The position numbers and the translations under genes were made by a program. Shown here one piece after another: positions 25,281 to 34,417 of a stretch of DNA of 64,000 nt. Every line of letters begins with the position of its first letter. Position 1 is the stretch's first letter. The notes beneath the pieces are model-generated. The model ran no database searches. It saw only the letters and a list, made by a program, of their open reading frames with translations, and was not told the DNA's origin. Origin of the DNA: Desulfomonile tiedjei (lineage in GTDB: Bacteria > Desulfobacterota > Desulfomonilia > Desulfomonilales > Desulfomonilaceae); contig JACRDF010000031.1 in NCBI GenBank assembly GCA_016212925.1, forward strand, positions 203,000 through 266,999, given 5' to 3'.

Positions 25281-26912
25281 ATGGGTGTAGCCAAGTACAT
25301 AAAGAACGAGAAAGACGCTATCGAAGAGGTCATCCTTCAGTCGGGGATCAAAGTCAAGACGCAATACGGCCCCAAGGACCTTGAAGAAAGCGGCTTCGAC
25401 TATGAGAAAGACCTGGCGGAGGCCGGCCAGTATCCTTTTACCAGAGGCATACACCCGCAGGGGTACCGTTCAAGGGCCTGGACCACACGCCAGTACTCGG
25501 GATTCGGCACGCCGCAGGAGACCAACGAGAGGTTCAAGCTGTTGATCTCGCACGGGCAGACCGGCCTGAACGTTGCTTTCGATCTGCCCACTCAGATGGG
25601 CTACGACTCGGACAATCCCATCGTGGAAGGCGAAGTCGGCCGAGTGGGCATGGCCGTGGATACGCTGCGTGATTTCGAGGTAGCGTTCGCGGACATCCAA
25701 CTCTACAAAATCGGCTCAGGGCTCACGGTCAATGCCGTGGCTTCGATAATGTTGGCCATGTACCAGGCTATGGCTGAGAAGCGCGGCTTTGACATCACCC
25801 GTGTCAGCGCCACACCTCAGAATGACATCCTCAAAGAGATGATAGGACGAGGCGCGTGGGTGTTTCCGGTGCACGACGCGGTGCGCCTTATCGGCGACAC
25901 CATGGAGTATTCCATAACCACTCTGCCCCGATGCAATCCCGTTTCGGTTTGCGGCTACCATATCAGGGAATCAGGGGCTACCTCTGCGCAGGAGATCGGA
26001 TTCGCGCTGGAAATAGCCAACACTTACATTGACGAGGCAATGAGCCGCGGGCTTTCCGTGGATGATGTAGCGCGAGGGATTACCTTCAATTTCAACATAT
26101 TCGGCAATCTGTGGGAACAGGTGGCCAAATTTCGTGCGGCCCGCAAGCTCTGGGCGAGGAACCTGAAAGAGAGGTACGGCGCAAAGGATCCTCGTGCAAT
26201 GCACCTCCGTGGCCTCTTCGGAGGCGGAGGCTTCGGCCTGACCAAGGCTCAGCCTGAAAACAACATCATACGCAGCTCTTATTACGCCCTCGCTGCCGCG
26301 CTCGCGGGCGCTCAGACCACGGCGCTCTGCTCGTTTGACGAAGCTTTCACTATCCCGACTCCGCGTGCAGCGCTGCTTTCGTTGCGGACCTGCGAGCTTC
26401 TCATGGACGAGATCGGCCTGCGAGACACGGTTGACCCCTTGGCAGGCTCCTATTTTATCGAGACGCTGACTAAACAGATGGAAGAGAAGATCGAAGAAGA
26501 GCGCAAGAGGATTCAGGACGTGGGCGGGATGATCGAAGCGGTTTCGACCGGTTTTGTTCAGAGGCTTGTGTCGCAGCAGGCGTACGAATGGGAAAAAGGG
26601 CTCAAGAAAGGCGAATACGTCAAGATCGGTGTCAACAAGTACGTGGATGAGGCTGACAACCCTGACGTTGAACTCCATGAGTACGACGCTCAGACCCAGG
26701 ACAGACAGATCGAATCGTTGAACCGGCTCAAGGCTGAGCGCAGCTCTTCTGATGTCGCTCGCACCCTCCAGGAGCTGGAAAGAGTCACCCGAGCCAAACA
26801 GAATGTCATGCCCGCTCTGGTGGAATGCTGCAAGGCATACTGCACAGTGGGCGAAATGGCCGGCATATTCAGGGAAGTATTCGGCGAATTCAAGGAACCG
26901 AGCATTTTTTGA
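25281..26912 (+). CDS. Methylmalonyl-CoA mutase-family protein, catalytic subunit without B12 domain
   Basis: A 543-aa acyl-CoA mutase large chain: FTRGIHPQGYRSRAWTTRQYSGFGTPQETN, GQTGLNVAFDLPTQMGYDSDN, TPQNDILKEMIGRGAWVFP, and FNFNIFGNLWEQVAKFRAARKLWA. The Arg in IGRGAW aligns, from memory, with the Arg that binds the methylmalonyl carboxylate, favouring a dicarboxyl-CoA substrate. The Thr-Met-Tyr of classic enzymes reads Gln-Gly-Tyr here. The C-terminal cobalamin-binding domain is absent, so a separate B12 subunit is needed; none lies in this window. It should interconvert methylmalonyl-CoA and succinyl-CoA or a related pair. Confidence 0.92.
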   Translation: MGVAKYIKNEKDAIEEVILQSGIKVKTQYGPKDLEESGFDYEKDLAEAGQYPFTRGIHPQGYRSRAWTTRQYSGFGTPQETNERFKLLISHGQTGLNVAFDLPTQMGYDSDNPIVEGEVGRVGMAVDTLRDFEVAFADIQLYKIGSGLTVNAVASIMLAMYQAMAEKRGFDITRVSATPQNDILKEMIGRGAWVFPVHDAVRLIGDTMEYSITTLPRCNPVSVCGYHIRESGATSAQEIGFALEIANTYIDEAMSRGLSVDDVARGITFNFNIFGNLWEQVAKFRAARKLWARNLKERYGAKDPRAMHLRGLFGGGGFGLTKAQPENNIIRSSYYALAAALAGAQTTALCSFDEAFTIPTPRAALLSLRTCELLMDEIGLRDTVDPLAGSYFIETLTKQMEEKIEEERKRIQDVGGMIEAVSTGFVQRLVSQQAYEWEKGLKKGEYVKIGVNKYVDEADNPDVELHEYDAQTQDRQIESLNRLKAERSSSDVARTLQELERVTRAKQNVMPALVECCKAYCTVGEMAGIFREVFGEFKEPSIF

Positions 26913-26948
26913 AGGGTCTTCTCTAGTGTGGGCGGAACAATCCCTTCC

Positions 26949-26978
26949 TTGACATGGTGGCCCATCCCTGCTAATTAT
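26949..26978 (+). promoter_or_regulatory. Possible sigma70-like promoter for serA
   Basis: TTGACA (26949-26954), an 18-base spacer, then AATTAT (26973-26978). It would give a leader of about 215 bases before the GTG at 27200. The -10 match is moderate. Confidence 0.35.
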
Positions 26979-27199
26979 GCAATGTTCCTGATCTATAAGT
27001 CCAATCGTTCACCGGCAAGTGCGGCACGGCGTATCGAAGCCCCGCGCAGGGGTACGGTCCGTGGTCCGCTCGTCGCGTTTAAGCAAGGGAATTGCGATCG
27101 AGGGCCTTGTTCCAAAAGAAGTTTTCACCGTAATTTCATTGCCTAAGTGCGCATTTAAGTCGAATTAGCCGGATAACCAAAGCAAAGGAGGAATGGGCG

Positions 27200-28780
27200 G
27201 TGAAGGTCCTTGTTTCGGACAATCTTTCCGAATTGGGTGTGCAGATTCTTCGTGATGCCGATGGCATTGAAGTGGATGTTAAAGTTGGCCTGAGCCCCGA
27301 CGAGCTGAAAGCCATCATCGGCCAGTATCATGGGCTGGCAATTCGTGGAGCCACCAAAGTGACCGCGGACGTGATCGCTGTCGCGGACAACCTCAAGGTG
27401 GTCGGGAGAGCCGGCACAGGCCTCGACAATGTGGACATCAAGGCTGCGTCCAAACGGGGCATTGTGGTTATGAACACGCCTGGCGGCAATACTGTCACCA
27501 CCGCAGAGCATTCCCTTGCCATGATGATGGCTCTGACGCGAAACATTCCTCAAGCATGCTCCTCCATGAAAGACGGGAAATGGGAAAAGAAGAAATTCTC
27601 CGGAACGGAGGTTTTTAATAAAAACCTGGGAATCATAGGTCTAGGAAAGATCGGTTCCGTCGTAGCTGAACGAGCTATGGGCTTGGGCATGAACGTAATC
27701 GCATACGATCCGTTTCTCTCCGAGGATCAGGCTAAGCAGATGGGCGTCAGGCTCGGTACCGTGGACGACGTGTTCAAGGACGCTGACTTCATAACGCTGC
27801 ACGTGCCGCTTACAGAGGAAACCAAAGGCCTGATCAACGCCAAGAATATAGCTAAAATGCGCAAAGGCGTCCGAATCATCAACTGTTCGAGGGGACCGGT
27901 CATCAATGAGGACGACCTGGCCGATGCAATCGAGTCCGGGAAGGTCGCGGGCGCGGCAGTTGACGTATATACTCAGGAGCCGCCCGGCGTGACCAGGCTA
28001 ATCGGCCTCGATAAGGTAATCTGCACGCCGCACCTTGGGGCGTCTACGAAGGAAGCCCAGGAGAACGTGGCAATAGCGGTTGCAGATCAGATTAAGGATT
28101 ACTTGGTCAACGGGACCATCCGAAACGCTGTGAACGCCCCCGCTGTGTCGGGCGAAGCCCTGGTGACTCTGAAGCCGTTCCTCGACCTGTCCGAACGGCT
28201 GGGTCTGTTCATCGGCCAGATGGTACAAACGGGAATCAAAGCGGTCGAATCCCAGTATTCCGGTGATGTGGCCAACATGGACCTGAAGCCGATTACCACC
28301 TCTTTTCTCACAGGCCTTCTTACGCCGATTATGAAGGACGACGTGAATCAGGTAAACGCGCCGATGGTGGCTGAGGAACGTGGGATAGTCATTTCAGAGA
28401 CACGCGTCAGCAAGGGCGAGAACTTCCTTTCACTCCTCCGGTACAGGGTTGTAACTGAACGAGGAGAGCACGTTGTAGAGGGCACCCTGTTCGGCAGGTC
28501 AGAACCTCGCATGGTTCGTTACCAGACCTTTCGCGGGGAGTTCGATCTCTCCGGGGACCTTATCCTCATTCGGGGAGTGGATAAACCCGGAGTAATCGGA
28601 AAGGTAGGAGCTACCCTCGGCGAGAAGGGCGTAAATATTTCTCATTTCCAGTTTGCTCGGCAGGAGGCAGGCGGAGAGGCTCTCCTGTTCCTGAACACGG
28701 ATACCAGGGCGGATGATGCGGCACTGAGCGCTCTTGGCGCGCTGGATAACATCGTTGCAGTAAAACGGTTGGCCATATAA
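27200..28780 (+). CDS. serA: D-3-phosphoglycerate dehydrogenase
   Basis: GTG start at 27200 with AAGGAGG eight bases upstream. The 526-aa product is the long SerA type: N-terminal substrate domain, Rossmann motif GLGKIG, catalytic Arg in NCSRGPVI, Glu in VYTQEPPG and His in TPHLGAST, an intervening domain, and a C-terminal ACT domain (ILIRGVDKPGVIGKVGATLGEKGVNIS) that usually binds serine for feedback. It catalyses the first step of serine synthesis. A strong hairpin follows 28 bases after the stop. Confidence 0.96.
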   Translation: MKVLVSDNLSELGVQILRDADGIEVDVKVGLSPDELKAIIGQYHGLAIRGATKVTADVIAVADNLKVVGRAGTGLDNVDIKAASKRGIVVMNTPGGNTVTTAEHSLAMMMALTRNIPQACSSMKDGKWEKKKFSGTEVFNKNLGIIGLGKIGSVVAERAMGLGMNVIAYDPFLSEDQAKQMGVRLGTVDDVFKDADFITLHVPLTEETKGLINAKNIAKMRKGVRIINCSRGPVINEDDLADAIESGKVAGAAVDVYTQEPPGVTRLIGLDKVICTPHLGASTKEAQENVAIAVADQIKDYLVNGTIRNAVNAPAVSGEALVTLKPFLDLSERLGLFIGQMVQTGIKAVESQYSGDVANMDLKPITTSFLTGLLTPIMKDDVNQVNAPMVAEERGIVISETRVSKGENFLSLLRYRVVTERGEHVVEGTLFGRSEPRMVRYQTFRGEFDLSGDLILIRGVDKPGVIGKVGATLGEKGVNISHFQFARQEAGGEALLFLNTDTRADDAALSALGALDNIVAVKRLAI

Positions 28781-28807
28781 CCCCGGCTCAAATGACCAAA
28801 GACAAAG

Positions 28808-28838
28808 GGGAAACCTTCTTGTTCAGAGAAGGTTTCCC
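28808..28838 (+). terminator. Hairpin terminator after serA
   Basis: GGGAAACCTTCT and AGAAGGTTTCCC form a perfect 12-bp stem with a 7-base loop (TGTTCAG). There is no strong T-run, but position and stability fit termination of serA. Confidence 0.6.
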
Positions 28839-28861
28839 TGGTGATTGACGGACCGTTAGGC

Positions 28862-29506
28862 ATGCTGAATATTAGAGATCTGTCCCGTCCGGAGCTGCCA
28901 AAGCAGGATAATTATGAACAGGCGCTGAAGATAGCCCTGGAAATCTTCGCACGAAAAGATCCGGGCCGCATCGCACAGAAGGCGGCGGCAAAACTGGTGG
29001 GACGTTCCATACTCGTACCGCATCTTAATCGCGAAATCGTGGTGAATCTGGATGATGCTCGCCTCACGATAAAAGAAACCGGCGAAGAAGCGCCGATCTG
29101 GTTGGCCATTCTCACGCTGCACTATTTGAACAACGCGGATGGAAGGCAACCGGTAGGCCGTTTGAAACACTTCCGAGAGTTCAGAGACGGCCATTTTTAC
29201 GAACCTGCTTTTAACCGCCGGACAAAGGACATACTCGTGGAGGTTTTCGGGAACGACCCCTCGATGATGATTCGCGGGGGCCAAAAGCTCAACGGAAAGA
29301 TACGGGAAACCGGCGACGCTTCAGTAGAACTTCCTTATTTTCCGTGCCTCCCCATCACCTGCATCCTGTGGAAAGGAGACGACGAGTTTCCACCCGAGGC
29401 GAGCGTTTTGTTTGACGAAACTGCCGATCTTTTCTTCAGCGCGGAGGACATGGCGGTGGCCGGACAGATGGCGGTACTGGAATTGCTGAAGGCCTCCCGC
29501 GACTAG
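28862..29506 (+). CDS. DUF3786 domain protein
   Basis: I start at ATG 28862; a GTG at 28841 would place the start inside the hairpin region. The 214-aa product matches the DUF3786 pattern: Y..AL..A...F...DP..IA..AA, the LTIKETGEEAPIWLAILTLHYLNNADG segment, GRLKHFREFRDGHFYEPAF and LPCLPITCILWKGDDEFPPEASVLFDETADLFFSAED spread over the C-terminal half. Its function is unknown, but the family is typical of anaerobes and often sits near CODH/acetyl-CoA synthase genes. The CooC-like ATPase follows at 76 bases. Confidence 0.82.
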   Translation: MLNIRDLSRPELPKQDNYEQALKIALEIFARKDPGRIAQKAAAKLVGRSILVPHLNREIVVNLDDARLTIKETGEEAPIWLAILTLHYLNNADGRQPVGRLKHFREFRDGHFYEPAFNRRTKDILVEVFGNDPSMMIRGGQKLNGKIRETGDASVELPYFPCLPITCILWKGDDEFPPEASVLFDETADLFFSAEDMAVAGQMAVLELLKASRD

Positions 29507-29582
29507 GCTTTCCCTTGGATTAAGCAGTGACCATTTTATGCCAAGGCATGTGATTCAATTGTAGGGCTTTGCGAGGAACACC

Positions 29583-30350
29583 ATGAAAATAGCAGTCTCC
29601 GGGAAAGGCGGGGTTGGTAAGACCACTTTGAGCAGCCTCCTTTCCCGTTACTGGGCAAGGAAGGGTTATCGAGTACTGGCCGTGGACGCGGACCCTGACG
29701 CTAATTTGGGGTCAGCACTTGGAATAGATACCACCGGCATTGTTCCGGTGGCCAAGATGGAGCAGTTAATTGCCGATAGAACGGGCGCGCAGCCGGGAAC
29801 GGTGGGCGGGTTCTTCAAGCTAAACCCCAAAGTGGACGACCTACCCGAAGCCCTGGGTAAGGAAAGAGACGGCGTTCGCCTGTTGGTTATGGGAACGGTC
29901 AAGAAAGGCGGATCAGGATGTATCTGTCCTGAGAGCGCCTTGCTCAAGGCCCTGGTGAACCACCTCGTCCTGTACCAGAAAGATGTGGTCATCATGGATA
30001 TGGAGGCCGGCATCGAGCATCTGGGCCGCGGGACGGCTCAGGGGGTGGACCGCCTCGTAATTGTGGTGGAGCCGGGCCGCCGAAGCATCGAGACCGCGGA
30101 AAAAGTGCGGCAACTCACAACCGACATAGGACTGCTCAAAGTCGCGGCGGTGGGGAGCAAAGTTCGGAATATTCAGCAAGAGGAGTTCTTGCGCAACAAC
30201 CTCGACGGCATACCCTTGATCGGCATAATACCCTTTTCCGAGGAGATCGCCGCCGCGGATCTGGAGAGCCGTCCGCCATCCCTGGACGATCCCGAGATTT
30301 TCCAGGCCATAGAACAGATCGCGAAGGCTCTGGAAGCGGATTCAACGTAG
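29583..30350 (+). CDS. CooC-like nickel-insertion ATPase (MinD/SIMIBI family)
   Basis: A 255-aa P-loop ATPase with the deviant Walker A GKGGVGKTT at residues 8-15, VLAVDADPDANLGSALG (switch) and IMDMEAGIEHLGRGT. A Cys-x-Cys at residues 113 and 115 (GCICPES) matches the metal-binding pair of CooC/AcsF proteins, which dimerise and load nickel into carbon monoxide dehydrogenase. No CODH gene lies here, so its client is elsewhere. It sits between DUF3786 and folD, consistent with a Wood-Ljungdahl setting. Confidence 0.88.
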   Translation: MKIAVSGKGGVGKTTLSSLLSRYWARKGYRVLAVDADPDANLGSALGIDTTGIVPVAKMEQLIADRTGAQPGTVGGFFKLNPKVDDLPEALGKERDGVRLLVMGTVKKGGSGCICPESALLKALVNHLVLYQKDVVIMDMEAGIEHLGRGTAQGVDRLVIVVEPGRRSIETAEKVRQLTTDIGLLKVAAVGSKVRNIQQEEFLRNNLDGIPLIGIIPFSEEIAAADLESRPPSLDDPEIFQAIEQIAKALEADST

Positions 30351-30399
30351 TGGGATTCGGCGGCATTTTGGTGTAAATAGTGGTAAGGGCACTGCGTGG

Positions 30400-30530
30400 T
30401 GGCTGTTTTAAAACCGACCATGTCTCCGCGCCGGCAGTACGGCGCGGTGCGTGAACCGCCCGAAATTAGGGCGCCTCTCGAAGCGCCCCTACCGGCCAAA
30501 CCTCGGGGACATGGTTTTGAGACAGCTTCC
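30400..30530. repeat. MITE-like palindromic element, copy 1
   Basis: The outer arms (CTGTTTTAAAACC-GACCATGTC and GACATGGTTTTGAGACAG) are imperfect inverted repeats. The inner core CCGGCAGTACGGCGCGGTGCGTGAACCGCCCGAAAT...CGAAGCGCCCCTACCGG is shared with the element at 34418-34551. No coding frame is visible in the gap between the CooC-like gene and folD. Confidence 0.65.
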
Positions 30531-30618
30531 GGGCCGCGCACCCACGGTTATTGGAATTCGACACATCAACACGGGCTGATCGAATATTTTTTTGAATCAT
30601 CATCATAAGGAGGATTGC

Positions 30619-31497
30619 ATGTCGGCGAAAATCATCAGTGGAAACGAAGTATCCCAGCAACTAAAGGACGAGATGAAGGAAGAGGTCGTTACGCTTAAGG
30701 CCCAAGGACTGGAGCCGTGCCTGGCGGTCATACTCGTGGGAGAAGATCCGGCTTCCAAAGTCTACGTGCTCAACAAGAAAAAGGCCTGTGAGTACATAGG
30801 GATCAAGTCGCTTGAGACGAGGCTCCCTGCGGAAACGACCACAGAGCAACTAATGGAAGTGATTGACGGGTACAACAAGGACAAGACCGTCCACGGCATA
30901 CTGTGCCAGCTTCCACTTCCCAAACACATCCCGGAAACCAAGATCCTGAGATCTATCCTGCCGGAAAAAGACGTGGACTGCTTCCATCCCTTCAACGTCG
31001 GCCTCATAAGCATCGGTGAAGTCCGCTTCCTTCCATGCACTCCCGCAGGTGTCATCGAGCTGATCAAGCGCGGAGGGTTCGATACTCAAGGCCAGGACGT
31101 GATAATCGTGGGCCGGAGCAACATCGTGGGCCGGCCGTTATCAAACATGCTGGACCAGCGCGATATGAACGCCACCGTCACCATGTGCCACACCAAGACC
31201 AAGAACCTCAAGGAGCGATGCGCTGCTGCGGATATTATCATCGCGGCCATAGGCAAGCCCGAGTATGTTAAGGCTGACATGGTCAAAGAAGGTGCCGTGG
31301 TTATTGACGTGGGCATCAATCGCGTTGACGCACCCGGAACTGAAAAGGGATTCAAGTTAGTCGGCGACGTGGCTTTCGACGAAGTGAAGGAAAAGGCCGC
31401 GGCCATCACGCCGGTCCCCGGTGGTGTTGGCCCCATGACCATCGCCATGCTCATGAAGAACACGCTCACCGCTGCAAAAGAAACGATGAAGAAGTAA
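30619..31497 (+). CDS. folD: Bifunctional methylene-THF dehydrogenase/methenyl-THF cyclohydrolase
   Basis: ATG 30619 has AGGAGG upstream. The 292-aa protein has the FolD signature: SKVYVLNKKKACEYIGI with the catalytic Lys, LPLPKHIPE, KDVDCFHPFNVG, the NADP site IVGRSNIVGRPLSNML, and PVPGGVGPMTIAMLM near the C-terminus. It interconverts methylene-, methenyl- and formyl-tetrahydrofolate for C1 metabolism, including the methyl branch of the Wood-Ljungdahl pathway. A hairpin follows the stop. Confidence 0.97.
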   Translation: MSAKIISGNEVSQQLKDEMKEEVVTLKAQGLEPCLAVILVGEDPASKVYVLNKKKACEYIGIKSLETRLPAETTTEQLMEVIDGYNKDKTVHGILCQLPLPKHIPETKILRSILPEKDVDCFHPFNVGLISIGEVRFLPCTPAGVIELIKRGGFDTQGQDVIIVGRSNIVGRPLSNMLDQRDMNATVTMCHTKTKNLKERCAAADIIIAAIGKPEYVKADMVKEGAVVIDVGINRVDAPGTEKGFKLVGDVAFDEVKEKAAAITPVPGGVGPMTIAMLMKNTLTAAKETMKK

Positions 31498-31510
31498 TTT
31501 CTCTGGACGC

Positions 31511-31534
31511 GGGGTGCTCGCACTCGGGCACCCC
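31511..31534 (+). terminator. Hairpin after folD
   Basis: GGGGTGC (31511-31517) pairs with GCACCCC (31528-31534), 14 bases after the folD stop; the following bases are TTATCG. Likely terminator. Confidence 0.55.
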
Positions 31535-32231
31535 TTATCGTCTCCCAACTCTCCAAACAATACGATTACCCAAGGCAGATATGTGGGACAGGCCTTCCGA
31601 GACTGTTCCCCAACAACAGATCACACCAACAGGTCACCCGGCGGATCTCCATCTGCCGGTGGACGGCCCAGGCAAAGAACTCATCTTCGGGATTCAAGTA
31701 TCTTAATTCCAGCGAAATAGATTCCAGGCCCGCCCGCTTACAAGGTACTGCCCTTCCCTCGCTCGTATCGTCGTCTTTAGAGGTTGACATATAGCAGTTG
31801 CCATATTGTTTGTCCGATTTGCAGCACCCCGTTCCGTCATTCCTGCGGAGGCAGGAATCCAGTCCCGCGTCTCGCGGGATTTCCTGGGTTCCCGTCTTCG
31901 CGGGAACGACGGGCGTCATAACGCTCTGGCAAAGTAGGTCCGTCGATACCGTCTGAAAACCGGACCGATCATCTTGTGGCCAAACGGACATTGCTTTTGG
32001 CAACCGGTATCGGGCTTCTTCTGTAGGTGCGACTTCCATCTATGTCGGTGATAAGTTCACCAAAAGGTTTAAACTTCGGCCATGCATCAATCGCGGCACA
32101 GGTTTATCATCCGGGCCGGCGTTGTCTGAGGTTGACCCGAGGTCAAGCGGCAAGGTAATATGACCGTTAACATTGCGGCGTTAAATAGACGCTTCTGATT
32201 AGTGGGATCTTACGAATGAGGGAGATGTATT
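31535..32231. other. Long intergenic region, no convincing gene
   Basis: Almost 700 bases between folD and the carbonic anhydrase gene. A leftward frame at 31566-32039 is open but passes through a dispersed repeat, so I do not call it. TTGACA-like and AT-rich stretches near 31790-31810 could be promoter elements. The repeat is listed separately. Confidence 0.4.
31835..31913. repeat. Dispersed palindromic repeat, CGTCATTCC...ACGACGGG type
   Basis: Consecutive hairpins: CATTCCTGC/GCAGGAATCC, CCCGCG/CGCGGG and TTCCCG/CGGGAA, ending in CGACGGG. It resembles the repeat at 4159-4230. Confidence 0.7.
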
Positions 32232-32978
32232 ATGACTAGGTTGTTCGTTACGTTGGTAAGCCTAGCACTGACGGTGACAATTGCTGCTGTATCCCCGTTA
32301 TGGGCCGCGAGCGAAGGGCCTGTCATGTCCCCGGACCAGGCCTTGGAAATGCTGAAGAAGGGAAATACCCGATATGTTGCAGCTAATCCGGAGCATCCCA
32401 ACCAGGGCTTTGACCGGCGAGAGTTAACCGCATCGAAAGGACAAAACCCCTTTGCAGCGGTGCTGTCCTGTTCCGATTCGAGAGTGCCCATAGAAATCCT
32501 TTTCGACTGCGGCGTGGGTGATATATTTGTCATTCGTGTGGCAGGCAACGTAGCAAACGTCGACGAAGTCGCGTCCATTGAATACAGCGTGGACCACTTG
32601 AATACTCCTCTGCTGGTAGTCTTGGGACATACACATTGCGGAGCTGTTCAGGCGGTGGCACAAAACGCCGAAGTGCACGGCAACCTCCCTAAACTGGTCA
32701 AGAGTATTGTCCCGGCCGTCGAAAAAGCTCGACAAAGAAATCCCAAGGCGACCCCTGAGGCCCTTCTCAACGACGCGATCCGTGCCAACGTTTGGCAGGC
32801 GATTGAAGACCTCTTCAAAATAAGCCCCGTCACAGCGAAGAGAGTGAAGGATGGAAAGCTTAAAGTCATAGGGGCCATCTACAGCATAGACACCGGCGCG
32901 ATCAATTGGATGGGCGCTCACGACAAACAGGATGAACTGATTGCCAAAAGCATCGCCGGCCAGAAAGATTCACACTGA
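32232..32978 (+). CDS. Beta-class carbonic anhydrase, periplasmic
   Basis: A 248-aa protein with a signal peptide (residues 1-26, ending PLWAA). The beta-carbonic-anhydrase motifs are intact: CSDSR with zinc Cys80 and the Asp82-Arg84 dyad, and GHTHCG with zinc His133 and Cys136. It interconverts CO2 and bicarbonate in the periplasm. The signal peptide is worth noting because most beta-class enzymes are cytoplasmic. GGAG lies before the ATG. The YkvA-like gene follows at 48 bases. Confidence 0.92.
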   Translation: MTRLFVTLVSLALTVTIAAVSPLWAASEGPVMSPDQALEMLKKGNTRYVAANPEHPNQGFDRRELTASKGQNPFAAVLSCSDSRVPIEILFDCGVGDIFVIRVAGNVANVDEVASIEYSVDHLNTPLLVVLGHTHCGAVQAVAQNAEVHGNLPKLVKSIVPAVEKARQRNPKATPEALLNDAIRANVWQAIEDLFKISPVTAKRVKDGKLKVIGAIYSIDTGAINWMGAHDKQDELIAKSIAGQKDSH

Positions 32979-33026
32979 ACGGAACGACTGGAATCCCTCA
33001 CAACATGAATTGAGGTTGGCAAGGCA

Positions 33027-33314
33027 ATGAGCCTTTCCTTTCGCGAAGTAGCCTGCACGCTAAGAAAGAGGCTTGCTTACTATCAGGCGGTATACCGGCA
33101 TCCGGACACACCTTGGATGTCGAAAGCCCTCTTGTGGTTGGCCGTGGCATATGCTCTGTCACCTGTTGACATCATCCCGGATTTCATCCCGGTCGTAGGC
33201 CACCTCGATGATCTGGTGGTCGTGCCTGCACTCATTGTCCTGGCGATTTGGATGGTGCCCAACCATGTGATCCGGGACTGCCGCTCGGTGGCGGCTTCTT
33301 GCCGGGTGACATAG
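33027..33314 (+). CDS. YkvA/DUF1232 family small membrane protein
   Basis: A 95-aa protein with the DUF1232 signature AVAYALSPVDIIPDFIPVVGHLDDLVVVPALIVLA covering residues ~40-72, expected to form membrane-associated helices. The family role is unknown. AAGG lies close before the ATG. It lies between the carbonic anhydrase and the TPR gene on the same strand. Confidence 0.88.
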   Translation: MSLSFREVACTLRKRLAYYQAVYRHPDTPWMSKALLWLAVAYALSPVDIIPDFIPVVGHLDDLVVVPALIVLAIWMVPNHVIRDCRSVAASCRVT

Positions 33315-33418
33315 CCCGGAACTCCTGTTGTTGCATGGATGAAAGCCAAGTCGATCACCTTGCAGGTCAGTCAATATCATGGCGTAATGTTTGTATAAAT
33401 CTCCATTGGAGGATTTCT

Positions 33419-34402
33419 ATGAAGTACTGTCTCCGGCTCATTTTAATCATGACATCAGTATCGCTCTTTGTGACAGCCAACGGTTGGTGTCAGGAAGAGG
33501 CCTGGAAAGCGTTGAAAGACAAGAGCGAACAAAGCTTCAGCCAGCGCAACTATCCGGACGCGGAAAAAACAGCCAGGCAAGCGCTGGAACTGGCTGAGAA
33601 GACTTTCGGGCCGGATGACGCCCACGTGGCCCAATCCCTGGCTTTGTTGGCAAGGACGTACAAAATTCAGGGCAAGCTCGACGAAGCTGAGCCGTTGCTG
33701 AAGAGGGCACTGGCCATAAATGAAAAGGCATTCGGCCCCGACGCCGAGGCCGTGGCAGAGGCTGCAAGCGATTTGGGCACGCTGTACCACGCGCAAGACA
33801 AGACCGCCGAAGCCGAAGCCCTCTACAAAAGGACTCTGGCAATTGATGAAAAGAACCCGGCCAAAGACCGCACCACGATTTCAGAAACCCTGGACAATCT
33901 CGCCATTCTCCAGCTGAACCAGGGCAAGCAGGCCGAGGCCATAGCATTGATGAGCAAGGCTGTAGAGACTCTGGAAAAAGCACATGGCCCTGACCATCCG
34001 GGCCTTGCAACCTCGCTTAACAACTTGAGCACAGTTTACGCTGAACAGAACAAATTCAACGAAGCGCTTCCGCTGCAGGAACGGGCCTTAACCATCCTGG
34101 AGAAGTCGGCGGGACCGGACCATCCGGAGGTTGCCCTTTTCCTCCAGAACCTGGCCGGGTTGGAGATGGCCCTGGGCAAGGATGCGGACGCTGAGACTCA
34201 TTTGAAGCGTGCTCTCGCAATCATGGAGAAGTCTGAGGGGTCTGAAGATCCTCTCCTGGCAGACATTCTGGACCAGATGGTGGAGCTGTACGCCAAGACG
34301 GGCAAAAATGAAGAAGCGGAAAAACTTCAGATGAAGGCTCAAGGGATCAGGTCCAAACCGGGGAAACCGGGCCGTGAACAAAAAGCGCCGCATGGAAATT
34401 AG
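33419..34402 (+). CDS. Secreted tetratricopeptide-repeat protein
   Basis: ATG 33419 has GGAGG six bases upstream. A signal peptide (residues 1-24, ending ANGWCQ) is followed by about seven 42-residue TPR units of the kinesin-light-chain type (LARTYKIQGKLDEAEPLLKRAL-, LYHAQDKTAEAEALYKRTL-, LNNLSTVYAEQNKFNEALPL-like), residues ~35-310, and a basic tail. It is a periplasmic protein-interaction scaffold with unknown partners. A MITE-like repeat begins 16 bases after the stop. Confidence 0.88.
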   Translation: MKYCLRLILIMTSVSLFVTANGWCQEEAWKALKDKSEQSFSQRNYPDAEKTARQALELAEKTFGPDDAHVAQSLALLARTYKIQGKLDEAEPLLKRALAINEKAFGPDAEAVAEAASDLGTLYHAQDKTAEAEALYKRTLAIDEKNPAKDRTTISETLDNLAILQLNQGKQAEAIALMSKAVETLEKAHGPDHPGLATSLNNLSTVYAEQNKFNEALPLQERALTILEKSAGPDHPEVALFLQNLAGLEMALGKDADAETHLKRALAIMEKSEGSEDPLLADILDQMVELYAKTGKNEEAEKLQMKAQGIRSKPGKPGREQKAPHGN

Positions 34403-34417
34403 TAGGTGCGGGCCTCC

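Noticed and set aside
26928..27146. 72-codon rightward frame before serA
   Set aside because: No ribosome site or recognisable product; it lies in the likely serA leader.
31566..32039. 157-codon leftward frame
   Set aside because: Its middle is the dispersed repeat (translates to the familiar PAKTGTQEIP...LDSCLRRNDG pattern), and no family is visible in the rest.
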